A DNA stretch of 64,000 nucleotides from Hydrococcus rivularis NIES-593 (lineage in GTDB: Bacteria > Cyanobacteriota > Cyanobacteriia > Cyanobacteriales > Microcystaceae), in the NCBI RefSeq assembly GCF_001904635.1, contig NZ_MRCB01000003.1, positions 179,958 to 243,957 on the forward strand. Direction: 5' to 3'. The translations under genes were made by a program, and so were the position numbers. The notes below the pieces were generated by a model that searched no databases, was not told the DNA's origin, and was given only the letters and a program-made list of their open reading frames with translations. The stretch's first letter is position 1, and each line of letters starts with the position of its first letter. Below are positions 20,334 to 29,594 of this stretch, piece after piece.

Positions 20334-21689
20334 TCACGATCCAGAATTCATTACTCTTACAGCCGCTCCATCGGTCAGCCCATCTCCACCTCGTAAAACA
20401 ATCGGTTGTCCTGCGCGTAATTGTTCGCTGTCGATCGCAACTTCTTGTCCCATATCGGCAACCATTTCCACTTCAATTGGCTTTGCCTTGCCATCGACAA
20501 CAGTAAAAACGAGCCACCGATCTTGTCTTCTGGTCAGCGCATCGCGAGATACCACAAAGCCCGACCGATTGGATGGTAACGCCAGAGTTCCCGTCACTGC
20601 CATGCCGGACAATAATCCTGGCGGAGGATTGTCTAAGCGAACCCTCACTCGCTGTCGCCTCGATGCGGAATTGGCTGCTGGCACGACTCCTGTAATCGTG
20701 GCGCGTTCTCGCCATTGCGGTAAGGCGCGAGCGCTTAATTCTACGGATAAACCAGGTCTAATCGTGCCGCTCAATTCCTCCGGCAATTCGAGGAAAACAT
20801 CGAGGCTGTCTCCGGCAACTAAAGTCGCGATCGCGCCCGAACTTTCTATATAGTCTCCCGGACTGACCTGTCTTTCTTGTACGACTCCAGAGGTCAAGGC
20901 GTTCACGCGAGTTCTTTGTAGAGATAATTCGGATTGATTTAAAGCTGCCACTGCTGCCGCCACATTCGCCCGTTGTGCGGCAATTTCTTCTCGAATCGGA
21001 CCTGCCACGGCTTCGGCTAAAGCGGCTTCTGCCTCTAATCGTTCTCCTCGCGCATCGTCTACTGTCGCTCTCGCTTCGACTAGATTGCGTTGGGAGAATG
21101 CGCCTTCTGCGACGAGGTTAATCAGGCGATCGAGGTTGTCTTGGGCTTCCTGTTCTCGCGCTTTTGCCGATTTCACGGCTGCTTGTCTCTGGGCGATGAT
21201 TTCCGGTCGCGTTCCTACTTCCAAGCGAGCGAGGTTACTGCGTTCCTGGGCAAGTCTTGCTTTTGCTTGGGCAACGGCTAACTGTTGGTCGGAGTCGTCG
21301 AGGATGGCAATGGTCATTCCCGCCGTCACGCGATCGCCTGGTTGTACCAAAATCCGTCGAACCACTCCGTCTGTTTGAGCGCGAATCGTTGCTTGCTCTC
21401 TCGATTCTACCTGACCCAACAGTTGTATGCGCCTCGTCCCGTTTCCGGTTGCAAGTGCTACGGTTTCGACGGGTTTGGGCGGTTGTCCCTGCTGCTGGGC
21501 GCTAGCAGGTTGAGAGGTTTGACCCGAAGGTGCGATCGCCCGCCAGAAAACGATTCCACCCGTCGTTAGAGCTAGTATTATTAATGCCCAGAACCAGGGT
21601 TTTCTAGGCGGTAAAGGCTTGGAATCCGTTTGTTCTGAAATGTTCGACGGCTTATCCGACTCGGGCTGCTGAGATTCGACAGGATTCAT
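20334..21689 (-). CDS. RND efflux periplasmic adaptor (MFP/HlyD family)
   Basis: A 451-residue membrane-fusion protein. A cytoplasmic Pro/Ser/Gln-rich N-terminus is followed by one TM helix (about 33-50, WFWALIILALTTGGIVFW). Then come a biotinyl-lipoyl half-motif (VRRILVQPGDRVTAGMTIAI), a long alpha-helical hairpin rich in Ala/Glu/Arg (about 135-250), the second lipoyl half (VVQERQVSPGDYIESSGAIA) and a beta-barrel ending in a C-terminal membrane-proximal domain. It sits immediately upstream of the RND permease with the same orientation and should bridge that pump to an outer-membrane channel. The start at 21687-21689 gives a sensible N-terminus before the TM helix. Confidence 0.93.
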   Translation of the reverse strand: MNPVESQQPESDKPSNISEQTDSKPLPPRKPWFWALIILALTTGGIVFWRAIAPSGQTSQPASAQQQGQPPKPVETVALATGNGTRRIQLLGQVESREQATIRAQTDGVVRRILVQPGDRVTAGMTIAILDDSDQQLAVAQAKARLAQERSNLARLEVGTRPEIIAQRQAAVKSAKAREQEAQDNLDRLINLVAEGAFSQRNLVEARATVDDARGERLEAEAALAEAVAGPIREEIAAQRANVAAAVAALNQSELSLQRTRVNALTSGVVQERQVSPGDYIESSGAIATLVAGDSLDVFLELPEELSGTIRPGLSVELSARALPQWRERATITGVVPAANSASRRQRVRVRLDNPPPGLLSGMAVTGTLALPSNRSGFVVSRDALTRRQDRWLVFTVVDGKAKPIEVEMVADMGQEVAIDSEQLRAGQPIVLRGGDGLTDGAAVRVMNSGS

Positions 21690-21991
21690 AGTTGGACGGC
21701 TTTTACGGGTTTGAAAAAATGTGTTCTAGATTCTTGAGCGAGCCAAATATTTAATAAATTCTTTATTTTTAGTATGAGGCGCAAATGTGACACGGGAATG
21801 TCAAGCCAATTTGCAAATCGTCTACATAACTTCTCTAGCTCAAGTAAAGCTTAAGATCGTCGATTGACGAAGTGCTTTTCAGGCTCCGCCGCCTCGCGGC
21901 GGAGTACCTTGCACAACAATTTAGTATGGGATTGTCGTATGATTGCTAATAAAGCCAGCCAACTAAGTTGTCCGAAACTTCGGTAAAGAAT
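21690..21991. other. Divergent intergenic region with one GC-rich palindromic repeat
   Basis: The 300-nt gap separates the divergent efflux and DUF1802 genes and presumably holds both promoters. The only structure I recognise is the GACGAAGTGC-type palindrome at 21866-21914. Confidence 0.5.
21866..21914. repeat. Palindromic repeat, GACGAAGTGC/GTACCTTGCAC family, copy 1
   Basis: A 49-bp imperfect palindrome. Outer arms GTGC and GCAC enclose CTCCGCCG and CGGCGGAG around a short loop. It is nearly identical to the copy at 30383-30431 and related to the copy inside the RTX gene at 59855-59902. Confidence 0.85.
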
Positions 21992-22555
21992 ATGCCCAGT
22001 ACCACGCACGCCTTCAAAGAATGGGCAGTTGCTGTCAACGCCTTAGAAGCGGGTAAAACCATCATGCTGCTGCGTAAAGGCGGAATTCGAGAAGTTGGAG
22101 GGCGTTTTCAGGTTCAGTACGAGCGAGTGCTGCTTTATCCGACTTACGAGCATCAAAAACCCTATCTACTTAAGCCAGAATACGCGGGACGAGTCACGCC
22201 CGTCGCTTCCGGTTGGCATCCAGAAACCGTTCGCATCGGCAGTTGGGCAGAGATTAGCGATGTTTTTTGTGTCAGCAAAGCATCAGTTGTCGATCGCTTG
22301 CTTCCCTATCATATCTGGAACGAGCGATTGGCGAGCGATCGCTTTAACTGGAAACCTCGCCAACCGCTATACGTTCTCCTGCTGCGAGTTTATCGACTTC
22401 CTCAGCCGCAGATGGTTTCCTACTCTCAAGAATACGGCGGCTGTAAATCTTGGATCGAACTGTTACAATCTATTTCTCTCGAAGGAAGCCTTCCAGTTTT
22501 CGATGACTCTCAGTACGAGCAACGGGTAGAAGAAATTCGCAAGATAATCACTTAA
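21992..22555 (+). CDS. DUF1802 family protein
   Basis: A roughly 187-residue soluble protein of family DUF1802, common in cyanobacteria. The opening HAFKEWAVAVNALEAGKTIMLLRKGGIRE is the family hallmark. Further family-like segments are VLLYPTYEHQ and the Arg/Trp-rich middle. I choose the ATG at 21992; an in-frame TTG at 21968 would add eight residues of no family character. No catalytic residues are evident and the function is unknown. It is convergent with the M23 peptidase gene. Confidence 0.82.
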   Translation: MPSTTHAFKEWAVAVNALEAGKTIMLLRKGGIREVGGRFQVQYERVLLYPTYEHQKPYLLKPEYAGRVTPVASGWHPETVRIGSWAEISDVFCVSKASVVDRLLPYHIWNERLASDRFNWKPRQPLYVLLLRVYRLPQPQMVSYSQEYGGCKSWIELLQSISLEGSLPVFDDSQYEQRVEEIRKIIT

Positions 22556-22593
22556 TCTCTCGAACTCTCGAACTCTTAAACTACTGGGGTTTC

Positions 22594-23235
22594 TTAGGAA
22601 CGAGAAGTCGAATGTCGGCTATACATTTTCTGAAGCACTAGGGCGGGGTCGATGTATTTGTCAGCGTACTTTAACTCCCAATGAAGATGGGGTCCTGTCG
22701 TCCGACCCGTCATTCCCACGCGGGCAATTCGGGCACTAGCGGGAACGTTTTGCCCTTGCCCAAGGATAACTCCACCTTCTCGATCGATCAAATAACGACC
22801 TTGAGGTGTTTCTTCAACGTGCCCCATAAGATGACAGTAAATATGTTTCCACTGTCCCGATTGAATGGCAATTCTAGTACCGCAGCCCGTATCGTCCGAT
22901 AGTTCTACTACTTTCCCGCCCCACCAATTGCGAACATAGCTTCCCAAGGGGGCTGCCATATCCAAACCATAGTGAAATTGAGTCGTTCCATCGACCGGAG
23001 AGGTGCGATAGCCAAAAGGAGAAGTGTAAGCCTGAAAATTTTCTACCGGAAAAGAAGCGTATTGCCAAGGATTGTTCCTTGTGGCAGCCGGGACGGTTTG
23101 GGCTTGGAGAGGCTGTTGTTTAACTCCTCCAATGATAATGCAGGTTGCCATAACCAGAAGGGTTAAGAGGAGAAAATAATGTTGTCGCAGACGAAGACTT
23201 TTTGCTGTTCGTCTCAGGGAGGCAATGAGTTTCAT
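22594..23235 (-). CDS. M23-family (LytM-type) peptidase, membrane-anchored
   Basis: A 213-residue LytM-domain protein. An N-terminal basic stretch and one TM/signal segment (about 21-42) are followed by the peptidase domain. Zinc-binding motifs are intact: the HxxxD motif in FHYGLDMAAPLG and the HxH motif in TTGPHLHWELKYAD. It therefore probably cleaves peptidoglycan cross-bridges in the periplasm rather than acting as a degenerate activator. I chose the ATG at 23233-23235 (MKLIASL) over an upstream GTG at 23250, since the purine stretch GAGAAGTGAG lies just before the ATG. It has no divisome or secretion genes beside it. Confidence 0.87.
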   Translation of the reverse strand: MKLIASLRRTAKSLRLRQHYFLLLTLLVMATCIIIGGVKQQPLQAQTVPAATRNNPWQYASFPVENFQAYTSPFGYRTSPVDGTTQFHYGLDMAAPLGSYVRNWWGGKVVELSDDTGCGTRIAIQSGQWKHIYCHLMGHVEETPQGRYLIDREGGVILGQGQNVPASARIARVGMTGRTTGPHLHWELKYADKYIDPALVLQKMYSRHSTSRS

Positions 23236-23389
23236 AAGCTCACTTCTCACACCTACAAACTGGATCGGAAGATTTTTAAAAGATCGTCAAAGCCGATCGC
23301 TGTCCGATATCATATCAGCTTATAGAAAGATTTTGTTAAAATCCAGAAACAGTAAGTAAATTGCGCTTGTTTATCGCGCCACTCCGCTT

Positions 23390-23770
23390 ATGCTCGATGC
23401 TTTTTTTCCCTTTTCGCTCAAGCTAGATCCGATTGCGATCGCTGGTAGTTGTCTTTGGTCTTTGGCTTTATATTTGGGATTCTCATCGGCTAGAGAATGG
23501 ATTATCGAAAAACTCGATCGCTGGTTTAACTTTGCCGAGCGATCGCTGTACACTTCGGTTGAAGAGTTTGAAAAAACTCGTCGGGCAAGAGAATCGCAAA
23601 ACGCTTTTTATGCTTCTCTGTTTAGCATCGTTCCTTTTCTTGCCCTGGGAGGACTCTGTAACTGGGGCGTAGAAATCGGTTTGGGCCGTAGCTGGGCAGT
23701 TAGTGTAGGAATTTTAGCTTGTATTGCTAGCGGAGTCTACGAACTCGGACGCCGAGACGGACTTGGTTAG
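23390..23770 (+). CDS. Small conserved-looking membrane protein, function unknown
   Basis: A 126-residue protein I cannot assign to a family. Three hydrophobic segments are visible (about 13-32, 76-95, 98-116), with a charged amphipathic stretch between the first and second (REWIIEKLDRWFNFAERSLY). The composition, codon use and HIP1 sites match the neighbourhood, so it is probably a real gene. It is divergent from the M23 peptidase gene and followed by a G-rich tract at about 23785-23820. Confidence 0.6.
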   Translation: MLDAFFPFSLKLDPIAIAGSCLWSLALYLGFSSAREWIIEKLDRWFNFAERSLYTSVEEFEKTRRARESQNAFYASLFSIVPFLALGGLCNWGVEIGLGRSWAVSVGILACIASGVYELGRRDGLG

Positions 23771-23919
23771 GACGGAAGACTGGAGGTGTGGAGGAGGTGT
23801 GGGGGGAGTGGGGGGACTTCTGAGATGGGAAGACAAGACCAACCACTCACTACTAACTACTATCGACTAACTAATCACCACTAATAATCCAAAATCTAAA
23901 AGCCAAAATCCAATGACCA

Positions 23920-25704
23920 ATGACCAAACTTTCTAGTTCTATTGCTACAATTTGTCGTCGTGGGATAGCAATTGTCCTAGGGATACTCGTTACAGTCTCT
24001 CTGGGGGCTTGCAATCCAGCCAGTTTCAGAAGCCAAGCGGCTCAAGTTCCTCAAGTCGTCTTCTCAATCATAAGCGATCCTAAAACGTTTAATGCCGTTC
24101 TCTCGGCAGAGTCGCCGAATGTGTTTGGTTATATCTACGAAGGTCTAATTACCGAAAATCCTATCACGGGAAAAAAAGAACCGGCTTTAGCCGAATCTTG
24201 GCAAGTTTCCGAGGATAAACTGAAGTTTGTTTTTACGCTTAGAAAAGGGTTGAAGTGGTCGGACGGACAACCGCTAACTGCGGACGATGTCGTTTTTAGC
24301 TACAATGACCTCTATCTCAACCAAAATATTCCTAACAATTACAAAGATAGCCTAAAAATCGGTCTCAGCCAAGCTTTTCCTAAAATTCGCCAACTAGACG
24401 ACCGACGAATAGAATTTATTTTGCCAGAACCCTATGCACCTTTTCTCGATACGGCTGGATTGCCTATTTTACCTGCCCATATCTTACGAAAAACATTAAA
24501 AACAAAAGATGCAGAGGGAAGGCTAAAATTTCTCTCTACTTGGGGAGTCGATACGCCCCCCGAACAAATTATTGTTAATGGTCCCTACAAACTCAAAAAT
24601 TTTGTTACCAGTCAGCGGGTTATCTTCGAACGCAATCCTTACTATTGGAAAAAGGATAAACAAGGAAATCAATTACCTTATATCGAGCGAGTGATTTTAG
24701 CAATTGTAGAATCTCAAGATACTTCTTTATTGCAATTTCGGTCGGGAAGTTTAGATTCTTTGAGCGTTAATCCCGAATATTTTTCCTTGCTCAAACGAGA
24801 AGAAGATCGAGGCAAGTTTACTATTTATAATGGAGGTCCTGCTTATGGATCGCAGTTTATTTCTTTTAATCTTAATAAAGGCAAAAGGAATGGGAAGCCG
24901 TTAGTTAATCCGATTAAATCTCGCTGGTTTAATAATGTTAAATTTAGACAAGCAGTTGCCTATGCGATCGATCGTCAACGAATTATTAATAATATCTATC
25001 AGGGGCTGGGAGGTCCAATTAACTCATTAATTTCTATTCAATCTCCTTACTATGATAAAACTCTGAAGGGATATAATTATAATCCTGAAAAGGCAAAGAA
25101 ATTATTGCAAGAAGCCGGGTTTAAATACAATAGCAAAGAACAATTATTGGATTCAGAAGGAAATCGAGTTCGTTTTACTCTAATCACTAATTCTGGTAAT
25201 AAAAGTCGGGAAGCGATGGGGGCACAAATAAAAAATGACTTAGCTAAAATAGGCATTCAAGTCGATTATACCCCTATTGATTTTAATGTTTTAGTAGACA
25301 AATTGAGCAATAGTTTGGATTGGGAATGTTATTTGCTTGGCTTGACAGGCGATAACGAACCTCATATACCTAACGTTTGGCTGACTGATGGTAATTTGCA
25401 TACTTTTAATCAGAAACCCCAACCGGGACAGAAACCAATAGAGGGCTGGGAAGTATCGGAGTGGGAACAAAAACTGGCTCAATTGACTATCCAAGGAGCT
25501 AGAGAATTAGACATAGAAAAACGCAAAGCAATCTATACTGAAATTCAACGACTAGAGCAAGAATATTTGCCCATGATTTATTTGGTTCAACCCTATTCTT
25601 TGGGGGCAGTACGCGATCGCTTTGAAGGAATTCAATTTTCTGCACTCGGAGGCGCTTTTTGGAATCTCGATGAAATTAAAATCTCTTCTAAGAAATCGAG
25701 GTAA
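23920..25704 (+). CDS. Peptide-type ABC transporter substrate-binding lipoprotein (SBP family 5)
   Basis: A 594-residue extracytoplasmic solute-binding protein of the DppA/OppA class. A lipoprotein signal peptide ends in the lipobox VSLGAC, so the mature protein begins at Cys31 or thereabouts. The family signature is clear: YIYEGLITENPITGKKEPAL, LAESWQVS, TFTLRKGLKWSDGQP-like WSDGQPLTADDVVFS, and the C-terminal LPMIYLVQPYSLGA. No permease or ATPase genes flank it, so it is an orphan binding protein that would need transporter subunits encoded elsewhere. The ATG at 23920 follows a low-complexity CCAATGACCAATGACC stretch in which an earlier ATG is quickly stopped. Confidence 0.92.
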   Translation: MTKLSSSIATICRRGIAIVLGILVTVSLGACNPASFRSQAAQVPQVVFSIISDPKTFNAVLSAESPNVFGYIYEGLITENPITGKKEPALAESWQVSEDKLKFVFTLRKGLKWSDGQPLTADDVVFSYNDLYLNQNIPNNYKDSLKIGLSQAFPKIRQLDDRRIEFILPEPYAPFLDTAGLPILPAHILRKTLKTKDAEGRLKFLSTWGVDTPPEQIIVNGPYKLKNFVTSQRVIFERNPYYWKKDKQGNQLPYIERVILAIVESQDTSLLQFRSGSLDSLSVNPEYFSLLKREEDRGKFTIYNGGPAYGSQFISFNLNKGKRNGKPLVNPIKSRWFNNVKFRQAVAYAIDRQRIINNIYQGLGGPINSLISIQSPYYDKTLKGYNYNPEKAKKLLQEAGFKYNSKEQLLDSEGNRVRFTLITNSGNKSREAMGAQIKNDLAKIGIQVDYTPIDFNVLVDKLSNSLDWECYLLGLTGDNEPHIPNVWLTDGNLHTFNQKPQPGQKPIEGWEVSEWEQKLAQLTIQGARELDIEKRKAIYTEIQRLEQEYLPMIYLVQPYSLGAVRDRFEGIQFSALGGAFWNLDEIKISSKKSR

Positions 25705-25827
25705 AATTTGCTCCTTTCGTTAATGGGCTACTGCCTTCAGTTTGGGAGCATCTGCAAGGACACATTTTTCTTTCAATTGAGTTAACCTACATAGATGAAA
25801 GATGAGATTCATCTATTGAGATTACCG

Positions 25828-26067
25828 ATGACAGTTAACGTTCAATTTCTGCCTGACGATGTTACGATTGACGCGCAACCAGGAGAACCCCTGTTAGAGG
25901 TAGCCAAACGGGCAGGAGTTTTTATTCCCACTGGTTGTTTGATGGGGTCTTGTTATGCTTGCGAGGTCGAACTGGGCGATGGAACTCCCATTTGTGCTTG
26001 TATTAGTTCCGTTCCAGACGGAAAGCAACATTTAACCATTTATCTATATTCCGATCCAGTGTGGTAA
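25828..26067 (+). CDS. Plant-type [2Fe-2S] ferredoxin-like protein
   Basis: A 79-residue ferredoxin with the cluster motif C-x4-C-x2-C in GCLMGSCYACEVEL and the fourth Cys in PICACIS. The N-terminal strand MTVNVQFLPDDVTIDAQPGE and AKRAGVFIPTGC are typical of the beta-grasp ferredoxin fold. I chose the ATG at 25828; an upstream in-frame ATG at 25795 would add a sequence with no family counterpart. It is shorter than photosynthetic PetF (about 97) and resembles the small auxiliary ferredoxins of cyanobacteria. The electron partner is unknown. Confidence 0.87.
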   Translation: MTVNVQFLPDDVTIDAQPGEPLLEVAKRAGVFIPTGCLMGSCYACEVELGDGTPICACISSVPDGKQHLTIYLYSDPVW

Positions 26068-26137
26068 AACGGTTGCCAAAGTTAGAGAAATATGTAAGTT
26101 TGGATTGATATTTTTAGAGGATAGAGGTTTGGGGCGC

Positions 26138-27325
26138 ATGAGGATTCTGGTGTTAACATGGGAGTTTCCCCCGCGCATTGTCGGCGGTATCGCGCGCCAT
26201 GTGGCGGAAATTTACCCAGAACTGGTGAAATTGGGGCATGAGGTTCGTTTAATTACAGTGGAGTTCGGTCAAGCTCCCGGTTATGAAGAGGTAGAAGGAG
26301 TTCGCGTTCATCGGGTTCCCGTTGCCCCAGCTCATAACTTTTTCCATTGGGTCGTCAACATGAACGACAGTATGGGATATTACGGGGGCAAGCTGATTGT
26401 AGAAGAAGGCCCTTTTGATATTCTCCATGCCCATGATTGGTTGGTATCGGATGCCGCGATCGCGCTCAAGCACCATTTTAAGATTCCTTTAGTTGCTACC
26501 TTTCACGCTACGGAATACGGTCGCCACAACGGCATTTACACAGAGGAGCAGCGTTACATCGCCAGCAAAGAAGGAAACCTGGCTTACAATGCATGGCGCA
26601 TCATCGTCTGTAGCGACTACATGCGTCAAGAACTGCAACGAGCATTGGGAACTCCCTGGGACAAAATAGATGTTGTTTATAATGGCATCCGAGCCGAGAA
26701 AAAGCAACGCGATCCTCACTTTGACTACCAGGCGTTTCGCCGTCGCTATGCCGAAGATAGCGAAAAAATTGTTTATTACGTCGGTCGCATGACTTATGAA
26801 AAAGGAGTTGCCGTGCTGTTAAATGCCGCTCCCAAAGTTATTTGGGAGATGGGCGGCTATGTCAAATTTGTGATTATCGGCGGCGGCAATACCGATAAGC
26901 TTAAAGAGCAAGCTTGGAACTTGGGGATCTCGAACAAGTGCTACTTTACAGGTTTCATGTCCGAGGAGGATTTAGATAAGTTCCAAACTATAGCCGATTG
27001 TGCCGTCTTCCCCAGTCTTTACGAACCTTTTGGAATCGTTGCTCTAGAAAGCTTTGCCGCCCGCGTTCCCGTTGTAGTATCGGATACAGGCGGATTTCCA
27101 GAAGTGGTACGACATACGAAAACGGGAATTGTGACGCATACCAATAATCCCGACTCTCTGGCATGGGGAATTTTGGAAGTTTTGAAAAATCCCGGCTATG
27201 CTCAGTGGTTAATCGATAATGCTTATGAAGACCTAGAACGCCGTTTTAGCTGGCCCAAACTGGCACGACAGACCGAAGCCGTGTACGGTCTAGTATTGCA
27301 TCAGCGATCGCAAACCGTTTGGTAA
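26138..27325 (+). CDS. GT4-family glycosyltransferase
   Basis: A 395-residue GT-B glycosyltransferase. The N-terminal acceptor domain starts MRILVLTWEFPPRIVGGIARH and the C-terminal nucleotide-sugar domain has YVGRMTYEKGV and the EX7E motif EPFGIVALE. The ATG at 26138 is preceded by an AGAGG-rich stretch; an in-frame TTG at 26105 would add 11 uncharacteristic residues. The glycogen-synthase-like opening WEFPP and HAHDWLV segment place it near the starch/glycogen synthase-like branch of GT4. The acceptor is unknown and the neighbours give no hint. Confidence 0.88.
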   Translation: MRILVLTWEFPPRIVGGIARHVAEIYPELVKLGHEVRLITVEFGQAPGYEEVEGVRVHRVPVAPAHNFFHWVVNMNDSMGYYGGKLIVEEGPFDILHAHDWLVSDAAIALKHHFKIPLVATFHATEYGRHNGIYTEEQRYIASKEGNLAYNAWRIIVCSDYMRQELQRALGTPWDKIDVVYNGIRAEKKQRDPHFDYQAFRRRYAEDSEKIVYYVGRMTYEKGVAVLLNAAPKVIWEMGGYVKFVIIGGGNTDKLKEQAWNLGISNKCYFTGFMSEEDLDKFQTIADCAVFPSLYEPFGIVALESFAARVPVVVSDTGGFPEVVRHTKTGIVTHTNNPDSLAWGILEVLKNPGYAQWLIDNAYEDLERRFSWPKLARQTEAVYGLVLHQRSQTVW

Positions 27326-27412
27326 AGCGCAAGAAACCGATAGAGTTGCATAGCTAGCCTAGTCAGCATAGGTTAGTCTCAATCCAAAGAGTATGATTTT
27401 GGAGACGACCCG

Positions 27413-27718
27413 ATGAGCGAAGACGAATACTGGTAAGCCGTTGTCAATCGCGATCCCCCATTCGATCGCACCTGCGTCTATGCCGTCCGTTCGACGGGGA
27501 TTTACTGCCTTCCTTGCTGTCCGTCGCGCCAACCTTGGCGAGAAAACCTGCTGTTTTTCCCAACCTGACGAGGCAGAACAATCCGGGTTTCTTCCCTGCC
27601 AGCGCTGTTATCCCAATCGGATTTTACCCGACGAACCCCACCTCGATCTGATTCGACAAGTCTGTGGGGCGATCGCCCAAGGATTCGAGCCTCCACCAAC
27701 GCTTGCCCAACTATCGAA
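27413..27718 (+). pseudogene. Broken ada-like gene (N-terminal DNA-repair methyltransferase domain)
   Basis: The reading begins MSEDEYW and then meets TAA at 27434-27436. In the same frame it continues AVVNRDPPFDRTCVYAVRST and GIYCLPCCPSRQP, which matches the Ada N-terminal zinc domain including Cys38- and Cys42-type positions. A frameshift near 27560 moves the reading to PDEAEQSGFLPCQRCYPN, which supplies the other two zinc Cys. It ends within the start of the AraC-type helix region (GFEPPPTLAQLS), where IS630-like sequence begins. One stop, one frameshift and a 3' truncation make it non-functional. Confidence 0.82.
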
Positions 27719-27999
27719 GTGAAAGAAAGTGCGGACGAGTTAGCCGTTCGATTACGTCAAGCGAAAACGCCAAAAGAGGAGGACACGGGTGCGCCGTTCG
27801 GAAGCAAGACCCCGCCAAGCGCGAGGCATTTAAGCAAACCTTGCTGACGACCTCGAACTGTTAAGTCAATTTGAGCGCCAAACCCAAAGCGACCCCCGAC
27901 CGATTCGTTTTTTTTGCTCAAGATGAGAGTCGATTTGGATTGAGAACCATGATGGGCAAAGTGATTGCGGCTTGCGGGGTGAAGCCGATTGGAGAATAG
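27719..27999 (+). pseudogene. IS630-family transposase remnant, internally deleted and frameshifted
   Basis: The fragment starts VKESADELAVRLRQAKTPKE, like the N-terminus of IS630 transposases, then jumps without the helix-turn-helix region to a reading of DDLELLSQFERQTQSDPRP. After a run of eight T, in another frame, comes FFAQDESRFGL followed by TMMGKVIAACGVKPIG, the DDE-domain D-E-S-x-F-G region of the family. The catalytic remainder is missing. It abuts the broken ada gene and probably inserted in it. I see no clear terminal inverted repeats. Confidence 0.75.
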
Positions 28000-28060
28000 A
28001 TGAAAAATTAAGCGGAAACTTGTAGTTTATTTTCTCTCCGATCGCTGAGCTTCCCTCGCT

Positions 28061-29590
28061 TTATAATTCTTTGGATTCTAAAAAAACTTGCACGACTTCC
28101 TTGAACGCTCGCTCTTGGTTATCTACTTGATAGTTCAATTGTTGCATATCTGAGGCAGAAATTTTTCCCACTAAACCATTAATTACTGTTATCAGTTGAG
28201 GATATTTTTCAAGCGTTTTTTGATTAAAGATTGGCACGGCTTCATAGGGTGGAAAATATCGTTTATCATCTTCCAAAATGACAAAATTTAAGACAGGAAT
28301 AACCCCATCAGTAGAATTACCTGCAACTAAATCGACTTGCTTTTCTGACAATGCCTTATAGACTAATCCCAATTCCATTGCCTGTGGAGTTTGAGCGAAC
28401 TTTAATCCATAGGTTTTGGATAAACCTGGATAGCCATCTTGCCGCTCAAAAAATTCATAACCGAATCCTGCTTTCCATTGAGGCGTATATTTAGCAGCTT
28501 CGGAAATTGTTTTCAGGTTATATCGGTCGGCATCTTCTTGGCGAATGACGATCGCAAAGGTATTTTCAAACCCTAAAGAGGGAAAAAATTCTAACTGGAA
28601 TTTCTCTTGATAAGCTTGTTTGACTTGTCGGAAAACTTCTTTTGGATCGCTAATTGGTTGTTTTTTCAAAATAGTAGTAAAAGCCGTTCCTGTATACTCG
28701 ATATATCCATCAATTTTGCCGGCTTTTACAGCTTCGTGACAGATAAAAGTTCCGCCTAAATTAAAGCGGCGATCGACGTTTAAATCTGTTTTCGCTTCAA
28801 TCGCTTGGGCGAGAATTTCTCCTAAAATAACTTGTTCGGTGAAATTTTTTGAACCAATCACAATCGTCCCTTCTGTCGTGAGAGCAAGGGGTTGTTGAGA
28901 AGCGATCGCCCATAGACTCAACCCCAGTAAAATCGCCGTGCCTACAGATAGTCCGACTACCAACCGCTTGCGTTTTCCTGGCTGTTTTAGCTGACTTTCC
29001 AGCCAGCCGATCGCTCCATCAGCAATAATGGCGATAGTAGCTGAAGGAATTGCCCCAGCTAAAATAAGCTGATTGTTGACAGTGGCAATGCCTTGAAAAA
29101 TAAAGACTCCCAAACCCCCGCCGCCAATAGCCGCAGCAATGGTAGCAATGCCGACGCAAATGACGGTTGCCACTCTCACGCCAGTTAGGATCGTGCCTAA
29201 TGCGAGAGGAATTTCAACCCGCACCAACATCTGCCTATCTGTCATCCCCATTGCTCTCGCCGCTTCGCGGATGGCAGGATCGATACTGGTAATTCCAGTA
29301 TAGGTATTGCGAATGAGAGGAAGTAAGGCGTAGAGAGAGAGGGCGACGATTGCTGGCGCTTTGCCAATTCCCCCTAGAAAGGGAACGGTGATGAGAAAGC
29401 CAAAAATCGCCAGACTGGGGATGGTTTGAATGGCGTTGGCGATAGCGAGAATCGGTTTGGCAAGTTTGGGTTGGCGAGTGATGAGAATGCCTAATGGGAT
29501 GCCGATCGCGATCGCTGCCGTCATGGCAATAGCGACCAAAACTAGATGCTCGCCAGTCCGCAGCCAAATTTCTGGAAATAAATTCCCCAT
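28061..29590 (-). CDS. Osmoprotectant-type ABC permease fused to its substrate-binding domain
   Basis: A 509-residue fusion. Residues 1-210 are a ProW/OpuCB-like permease with about six helices and a permease loop (EAARAMGMTDRQMLVRVEIPLALG). A short TM linker near 215-232 is followed by an OpuCC/OsmF-like binding domain (about 240-505) starting IVIGSKNFTEQVILGEILAQ. Such fusions occur in OpuA/OpuC-type systems for glycine betaine, choline and related quaternary amines. It lies 4 nt downstream of the ATPase gene and forms a complete two-gene importer with it. The aromatic cage of the binding pocket cannot be confirmed by eye, so the exact substrate is inferred. Confidence 0.9.
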   Translation of the reverse strand: MGNLFPEIWLRTGEHLVLVAIAMTAAIAIGIPLGILITRQPKLAKPILAIANAIQTIPSLAIFGFLITVPFLGGIGKAPAIVALSLYALLPLIRNTYTGITSIDPAIREAARAMGMTDRQMLVRVEIPLALGTILTGVRVATVICVGIATIAAAIGGGGLGVFIFQGIATVNNQLILAGAIPSATIAIIADGAIGWLESQLKQPGKRKRLVVGLSVGTAILLGLSLWAIASQQPLALTTEGTIVIGSKNFTEQVILGEILAQAIEAKTDLNVDRRFNLGGTFICHEAVKAGKIDGYIEYTGTAFTTILKKQPISDPKEVFRQVKQAYQEKFQLEFFPSLGFENTFAIVIRQEDADRYNLKTISEAAKYTPQWKAGFGYEFFERQDGYPGLSKTYGLKFAQTPQAMELGLVYKALSEKQVDLVAGNSTDGVIPVLNFVILEDDKRYFPPYEAVPIFNQKTLEKYPQLITVINGLVGKISASDMQQLNYQVDNQERAFKEVVQVFLESKEL

Positions 29591-29594
29591 CTAC

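Noticed and set aside
23785..23820. G-rich tract as a regulatory quadruplex
   Set aside because: Low-complexity sequence of this kind is common between cyanobacterial genes, and nothing ties it to a gene function.
27441..27722. A separate small plus-strand protein of 93 residues
   Set aside because: It joins two frames of a frameshifted ada remnant; only the second half matches Ada.
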